A stretch of DNA of 35,205 bases from Dokdonella_A sp040005635. Lineage in GTDB: Bacteria > Pseudomonadota > Gammaproteobacteria > Xanthomonadales > Rhodanobacteraceae. The DNA lies in NCBI GenBank assembly GCA_040005635.1, contig JBDTYM010000042.1:1-35205 (forward strand), written 5' to 3'. Shown piece by piece: positions 31,922 through 35,205 of this stretch; the stretch's first letter is position 1, and every line of letters begins with the position of its first letter. The notes under the pieces are model-generated. The model saw only the letters and a list, made by a program, of their open reading frames with translations, did no database searches and was not told the origin of the DNA. The position numbers and the translations under genes are program-made.

Positions 31922-32386
31922 GTGCTGCATGTCGTCCTGTTCCAACCAGAGATTCCGCCGAACACCGGCAATGTGATTCGCCTCTGTGCGAACAGCGGTG
32001 CCGCCTTGCATCTGATCCGGCCGCTGAGTTTCGAACTCGATCACGCGAAGCTGCGCCGCGCTGGTCTCGACTATCACGAGTTCGCGCAAGTCGCCGTACA
32101 CGATGATCTCGGCAGCTTCATCGAAACGGTCGCGCCCCATCGGCTGCTCGCGCTCTCGACGCGCGGCCGCGCGCGCTACGACACGGTCGCCTATGCCGAT
32201 GGTGATGCGTTGCTGTTCGGACCCGAGACGCGCGGTCTGCCGCAGGATGTGCTCGACGGCATCGAGGCGAGCCATCGCCTGCGCCTGCCGATGCGCCCGA
32301 ACAACCGCAGCCTGAATCTTTCGAACGCGGTCGCCATCGTCGTCTACGAGGCGTGGCGCCAACTCGGTTTCGATGGTGCCGCCTAG
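31922..32386 (+). CDS. trmL: tRNA (cytidine(34)-2'-O)-methyltransferase TrmL
   Basis: 154 residues of the SPOUT fold, the usual TrmL length. It opens LHVVLFQPEIPPNTGNVIRLCAN, as in E. coli TrmL, so the GTG at 31922 is taken as start. The trefoil-knot motifs are LLFGPETRGLP near residue 97 and LRLPMRPNNRSLNLSNAVAIVVYEAW near 120-145. The enzyme 2'-O-methylates the wobble base of certain leucine tRNAs. The ribosome-binding site is weak. Its TAG stop shares a CTAG tetranucleotide with the stop of the convergent gpsA, so no terminator fits between them. Confidence 0.95.
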   Translation: MLHVVLFQPEIPPNTGNVIRLCANSGAALHLIRPLSFELDHAKLRRAGLDYHEFAQVAVHDDLGSFIETVAPHRLLALSTRGRARYDTVAYADGDALLFGPETRGLPQDVLDGIEASHRLRLPMRPNNRSLNLSNAVAIVVYEAWRQLGFDGAA

Positions 32387-33402
32387 GACGGTCGCGCTTC
32401 CGGATATTCAGGCTTCTGTTCGCGCGAAAGCAGCGCACGCATGCCTTCGGTCGGTGTCAGTTCCTCGTGCAGGACTTTCTGCACCAGTGCGGTGATCGGC
32501 AACTCGACGCCGGTTTCGCCAGCAAGCTTCATCACGGTGTCAACCGTCTGCACGCTCTCGACGACCTGGCCGATCTCCGCAATTGCCTGACGCAGGCCGA
32601 TACCACGACCCAGCGCCAGGCCGAGACGGCGATTGCGCGAAAGATCGCCGGTGCAGGTCAGCACGAGGTCGCCGAGCCCGGCCAGTCCCATCAGGGTTTC
32701 CGCGCGCGAACCGAGCGCCGCCCCAAGACGTAGCATTTCCGCGAGGCCTCGTGTGATCAGGCCGGCGCGCGCGTTCAGACCCATCTGCATGCCGTCCGCG
32801 ACACCGGTCGCGACGGCGAGGACGTTCTTCATCGCACCACCGAGCTCGGCGCCGCGCACGTCACTGCCGGTATAGGCGCGAAAGAAGGGTGAATGGAGCT
32901 TCTGCGCAACTTCGCGTGCGAACGCCGCCTCGGCCGAATGAACGGTCACCGCCGTCGGCAGTCCTTGTGCCACTTCGCGCGCGAACGACGGTCCGGTGAC
33001 GATCGCGGCGGGATGGCCTGGCAGATGTTGCTCGACGAGCTCGTGCAGGAAGCGGCCGGACGCCGGATCGAATCCCTTGGTCGCCCAGGCGATACCGACG
33101 CCGGACGCGATCCAGGGCGCGATCACGCCCAGCAGTTCATCGAACGCATGGCTCGGCACCGCGATCAGCACGGTGCCGGCGTCGCGCGCGAGCGGCTCGA
33201 TCATCGCCGACAGCTGCAGCGATAGCGGCAGTTCGAGCTCCGGCAGATAGCGCGCGTTGCGCCGACTTGCCGCCATATCGACAACGACTTGCGGAGTGCG
33301 TCCCCACAGGGTCGTCGGCACTCCGTTGCGTGCCAGCTGCACCGCGAGCGCCGTACCCCACGAGCCGGCACCAAGTACCGCGACCGGCTTTACTTCGCTC
33401 AT
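32383..33402 (-). CDS. gpsA: Glycerol-3-phosphate dehydrogenase [NAD(P)+] GpsA
   Basis: 339 residues, the standard GpsA length. The NAD(P)-binding loop GAGSWGTALA is at 11-20. WATKGFD (about 106-112), TGPSFAREVAQGLPTAV (about 136-152), GAMKNVLAVATG with the catalytic Lys, and GLGDLVLTCTGDLSRNR are all intact. The enzyme reduces dihydroxyacetone phosphate to sn-glycerol-3-phosphate, the backbone for phospholipids. It follows secB by 34 bases, the common secB-gpsA arrangement. Its stop overlaps the trmL stop. Confidence 0.97.
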   Translation of the reverse strand: MSEVKPVAVLGAGSWGTALAVQLARNGVPTTLWGRTPQVVVDMAASRRNARYLPELELPLSLQLSAMIEPLARDAGTVLIAVPSHAFDELLGVIAPWIASGVGIAWATKGFDPASGRFLHELVEQHLPGHPAAIVTGPSFAREVAQGLPTAVTVHSAEAAFAREVAQKLHSPFFRAYTGSDVRGAELGGAMKNVLAVATGVADGMQMGLNARAGLITRGLAEMLRLGAALGSRAETLMGLAGLGDLVLTCTGDLSRNRRLGLALGRGIGLRQAIAEIGQVVESVQTVDTVMKLAGETGVELPITALVQKVLHEELTPTEGMRALLSREQKPEYPEARPS

Positions 33403-33436
33403 TGCCCGGCGACGCGCGCGCTCGCTTCAGACCCGC

Positions 33437-33940
33437 TCAGGACAGCTTTGCGGCTTCGCCCGTGGCGCCTTCGGCACGACGGCGCTGCTGCTCGGCGTAG
33501 AGCGCATCGAAATTGATCGGCTGCAGGAAGAACGGCGGGAAACCGCCATTCTGCACCATGTCCGAAATGACCTGACGCACGTACGGGAACAGCACGTTCG
33601 GACAATACGTCGCGAGCACGGCGTCGCGGCTCGTCGCGTCGAAGCCGGTCAGACCGAAAATACCGGCCTGCTGCACTTCGGCGAGATAGGCGGTCTTGTC
33701 CTCGACCTTGCAGGTTGCCGTCACGCTGAGCACGACTTCGAACGCGTCGTTGCCGAGCGGAGAGACACGCTGGCTGAGGTTCAATTCGACGTTCGGCTGA
33801 CCTTGCTGCTGAAAGATCTGCGGCGCGCCCGGCGCCTCGAACGAGACGTCCTTGACGTAGATGCGCTGCAGGTTCAGCTGAGCCTGACCTTGCTGCGGAA
33901 GGGCTTGGCCGTTTGCCGCGCCGTTGGTGTTGTCTGCCAT
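33437..33940 (-). CDS. secB: Protein-export chaperone SecB
   Basis: 167 residues. The conserved SecB core is present: LNLQRIYVKDVSFEAPGAPQIF, LNLSQRV, AYLAEVQQAGIFGLTGF, and the C-terminal CPNVLFPYVRQVISDMVQNGGFPPFFLQPINFDALY segment that contacts SecA. The N-terminus (1-20) is Gln/Asn-rich and variable, and the C-terminus is a charged tail. SecB keeps preproteins unfolded for SecA. It is the first gene of a secB-gpsA pair. Only a weak Shine-Dalgarno (GAG) is seen. 33941-34068 upstream has no clear terminator or promoter. Confidence 0.97.
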   Translation of the reverse strand: MADNTNGAANGQALPQQGQAQLNLQRIYVKDVSFEAPGAPQIFQQQGQPNVELNLSQRVSPLGNDAFEVVLSVTATCKVEDKTAYLAEVQQAGIFGLTGFDATSRDAVLATYCPNVLFPYVRQVISDMVQNGGFPPFFLQPINFDALYAEQQRRRAEGATGEAAKLS

Positions 33941-34068
33941 GGGTCTGCTCGGTGGGTAAATGGAAAAGGGGGCGGATTATTCCACGTACGCGTCGGCAGC
34001 GCACCCGGCGCGACGGAAAACGAACGCGTCCCTCCACGGCAGCACCCACAGCGAGCTCGATGCGAGAC

Positions 34069-35205
34069 TCAAGGCAACAGCTGAATCGTCGCGTCGGTTA
34101 CCGACGAGCCGTAGTTGTACCAGGCGTCGAACCAGGACAAGACGTTGCCGGCGGGACAACCATCGCCATCGCTCGCCGCGATCAGCGCACCCGGCAGCGT
34201 CAACCCTCGGCGGCTCGCGCTGAGCGTGCGGCTGTAGCAGGCTCCGAACGGATCGCTGTAGGTATAAGTCTGCGTTGCATCGGCCTGCAGGTCGGTCGGG
34301 TTGCCGTCGGCGTCGAAGTAGCGCGCCGCGCTGGTCACGACATGATTCTCGCGCGCTGCCGTCCTGGCGGTGTAGCCGACGTAGCCGATGTCGACCTGTT
34401 GCACGAGAGCCTGGTCGACGCTCGTCGCGAAAACCTCGTTGCCGTCCGCGTCCGGTGCGTCGCCATAGTTGAATGTCAGCGGGTACGAACGCGTCTCGTG
34501 CACCACGCTGGTGGCCGCGCCGCTGACGCGGGTCGTGGTCGAATCGATCGTGGTCGACTGCACGACGTTCTGCTTGTAGGGATATAGATCATTGTTCGTC
34601 GCCAGGTCCTGCGCACTTGAGAACGCTATGCTTTGCTTGATCTCGGTGGTGACCACCCCATGCGAGGTGGACACGCTGCCGGCGATCGTGAAGTCGCGGT
34701 TGGCGGTCACCATCACCGTGCCGCTGGTCTGAACGCCGTCCGTGACCATGTCTTCGACGACATCCGGCACGGGTACGGCCGTCAGCGTGTTGGTGGTGAC
34801 CGCGCCGGTCACCTGGGTCGAACCGTGGTCCAGATACAGCAGGAGATTGGCGGCGGTGGAAAAATGGTCCTGCGCATTGAACACGCCGAGTGCGACCGTG
34901 TGTGGCTGACCGTCGCTCAGAACACCCGCAAACGGTGTCAGGTCGACGCGGTACGGTTCGAACGCCAGCGTCTGCACGCCGACGATCGGCCGCCACAGCA
35001 ACGGGTCGGCACCGCCGGTATAAATCCAGGGATAGACCGGCGCGACACCCGCCGGCTGGTCATCGATCGTGATCTCGGTTTCGCGAAATGAAGTGCCGCC
35101 GCCATCCGCGAAGGTCGGCGCGATATCGTCGGGCAGGTTGAAGAACCAGAACTCGTCGCCGCCCTGGCTCTGTGCATAGACATCCAGGAAGGCGCGCTCG
35201 ATGTT
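34069..35205 (-). CDS. PNGase A-family glycoamidase (peptide N4-asparagine amidase), 5' end outside window
   Basis: 378 residues are visible before the TGA; the frame is open to the window edge, so the N-terminal part lies beyond 35205. Hallmarks of the PNGase A family (PF12222-type) are ERAFLDVYAQSQGGDEFWF near 35150-35200, FRETEITIDDQPAG with PVYPWIYTGGADPLLWRPIVG near 34980-35090, and DLTPFAGVLSDGQPHTVALGVF near 34890-34950. The remainder is beta-rich, with a Cys pair (GACYS, GDGCPAG) near the end. These enzymes remove whole N-glycans from asparagine on glycopeptides, and bacterial members are mostly exported. It is upstream of and co-oriented with secB. Confidence 0.86.
   Translation of the reverse strand, partial: NIERAFLDVYAQSQGGDEFWFFNLPDDIAPTFADGGGTSFRETEITIDDQPAGVAPVYPWIYTGGADPLLWRPIVGVQTLAFEPYRVDLTPFAGVLSDGQPHTVALGVFNAQDHFSTAANLLLYLDHGSTQVTGAVTTNTLTAVPVPDVVEDMVTDGVQTSGTVMVTANRDFTIAGSVSTSHGVVTTEIKQSIAFSSAQDLATNNDLYPYKQNVVQSTTIDSTTTRVSGAATSVVHETRSYPLTFNYGDAPDADGNEVFATSVDQALVQQVDIGYVGYTARTAARENHVVTSAARYFDADGNPTDLQADATQTYTYSDPFGACYSRTLSASRRGLTLPGALIAASDGDGCPAGNVLSWFDAWYNYGSSVTDATIQLLP

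Overview
The window is a dense, high-GC bacterial chromosome segment with strongly GC-biased third codon positions. Gene content points to a gammaproteobacterium of the Xanthomonadales/Rhodanobacteraceae type: ntrB-ntrC, secB-gpsA, ubiJ-ubiB, arfB, trmL, an N-glycan amidase of the PNGase A family, and a Tat-exported phospholipase C ending in a GFE-type tail. This assignment is inferred from gene content, not from a marker phylogeny. No tRNA, rRNA, CRISPR array, prophage or intact insertion sequence was seen.

Layout. 1-2260 (+): the 3' part of a phospholipase D/cardiolipin synthase-like gene and a DUF1232 gene, closed by a bidirectional terminator at 2281-2306. 2328-3491 (-): an RDD membrane protein. 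3527-7516 (-): four genes with successive ATGA overlaps (SAM methyltransferase with a carbohydrate-binding-like N-terminal domain, GNAT, LpxL-like acyltransferase, thiolase), preceded by a small and perhaps frameshifted ORF. 7963-10462 (-): ntrC and ntrB. 10617-12650 (-): the phospholipase C. 12928-18105 (-): the most notable block, a decaheme cytochrome (MtrA/PioA/DmsE type), an MtrB/PioB outer-membrane barrel, a diheme cytochrome and a cupredoxin. Together these look like an electron conduit across the outer membrane. 18248-22407 (-): ubiJ-ubiB, a lipoprotein, arfB and a PlsC-like acyltransferase, closely packed. 22551-23945 (+): a secreted alpha/beta hydrolase. 23950-27674 (-): a VOC protein, a DUF4156-like lipoprotein and a large M16 protease. 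27829-32386 (+): SDR, a membrane-anchored protein, glycosylasparaginase, cutC, a small secreted protein with a textbook sigma-54 promoter, and trmL. 32383-35205 (-): gpsA, secB and the 3' part of a PNGase A-like gene that runs off the window.

How the parts fit. The conduit genes are co-oriented and tightly spaced, behind a candidate sigma-70 promoter and a dyad in the leader. They would carry electrons between the outside of the cell and periplasmic carriers; the sequence alone does not give the direction of flow. A palindromic REP-like repeat has landed in the signal-peptide region of the barrel gene and is read through in frame. The sigma-54 promoter at 31404-31419, with dyads about 85-125 bp upstream, implies that an enhancer-binding protein controls the small secreted protein. 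NtrC in this window is one candidate of several. Two enzymes that act on N-linked glycan-asparagine bonds (PNGase A-like and glycosylasparaginase) lie within 5 kb of each other but in different transcription units.
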